Part shown: one piece after another, positions 42,674-42,754 of the stretch
Layout of the letters: the number at the start of each line of letters is the position of its first letter
Position numbering within the stretch: the first letter of the stretch is position 1
DNA from: Bacteroidota bacterium
GTDB lineage: Bacteria; Bacteroidota; Bacteroidia; JABEUT01
DNA: 42,754 nucleotides
Direction of reading: 5' to 3'
NCBI GenBank assembly: GCA_013289475.1
Contig: JABCZW010000021.1
Location: forward strand, 1-42,754
Program-made: the position numbers and the translations under genes
Notes under the pieces: generated by a model
Database searches by the model: none
Seen by the model: the letters and a program-made list of their open reading frames with translations, nothing else
Told to the model about the DNA's origin: nothing

Positions 42674-42754
42674 ATGAAAAGAAAACAACTCTACTTATTG
42701 TCATTAGCATTTATCGGCCTTATCGGCCGTTCAAATGCTCAATGCGGCTTTATG
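42674..42754 (+). CDS. Secreted protein, N-terminal fragment
   Basis: Only 27 codons are in the window. They encode a clear signal peptide (charged MKRK, hydrophobic LYLLSLAFIGLIG, cleavage after SNAQ). The mature protein begins CGFM, so nothing can be said of its function. The start is ATG after an A-rich leader, as for its neighbours. Confidence 0.65.
   Translation, partial: MKRKQLYLLSLAFIGLIGRSNAQCGFM

Overview
The window is Bacteroidota DNA, probably Chitinophagales/Sphingobacteriales-like. Evidence: many secreted proteins ending in type IX secretion (T9SS) sorting domains of type A (YPNP...G.Y) and type B (CHU_C/gliding), a PorP/SprF-like protein, PD40-OmpA proteins, AT-rich intergenic DNA and TTTG-type -7 promoter boxes. 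No rRNA, tRNA, CRISPR array, transposase or integrase was seen. || Region 1 (1-26.4 kb plus the OmpA gene to 28.5 kb) is a contiguous block of stress, envelope and signalling genes. Contents in order: an AI-2E-type permease fragment; a small coupled peptide; an outer-membrane barrel; a csbD-lipoprotein-YceI-catalase operon; a DUF3494 (ice-binding-like) T9SS protein; a ten-gene minus-strand cluster (giant DUF3494/Ig-repeat CHU_C protein, PorP/SprF, PD40-OmpA, triple-PAS protein, hybrid histidine kinase, Hpt, two membrane-anchored receiver proteins, receiver-PP2C phosphatase); a His-rich / release-factor-like / receiver / YihY operon; a T9SS protein plus collagen-like protein plus Zn-ribbon peptide; a small secreted protein; a divergent PSD/PsiD-like decarboxylase; and a small peptide plus PD40-OmpA operon. 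|| The main discovery is that nine transcription units of this block start from the same promoter architecture. It is exactly 64 bp long: GTGAA, 1 nt, box A (NRTRTAAY), 13 nt, box B (TRTRYAAY), 21 nt, and a -7 box near CACCTTTG. The A and B boxes are direct repeats exactly 21 bp apart in all nine copies. Four copies also carry the palindrome GTGAAAATTAATTCAC exactly 4 nt after the -7 box, at the expected transcription start. This defines a compact regulon whose DNA-binding regulator is not encoded here: all receiver proteins in the window lack a DNA-binding domain, and three end in a C-terminal membrane anchor. || My model (inference) is an envelope/oxidative-stress regulon that induces protective proteins (catalase, YceI, CsbD), surface proteins with their T9SS partners, and a phosphorelay built from separate parts: PAS protein, PAS-less hybrid kinase, Hpt, then receiver proteins at the membrane and a PP2C phosphatase. 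|| Region 2 (28.8-42.7 kb) lacks that promoter. It holds a VWA protein and its AAA+ partner, a T9SS BNR/PKD protein, a ChaN-like protein, and a minus-strand group of three paralogous T9SS phosphoesterases (acid-phosphatase type), an outer-membrane porin and a seven-repeat T9SS beta-propeller, plausibly phosphate scavenging. A plus-strand secreted protein is cut by the right edge.
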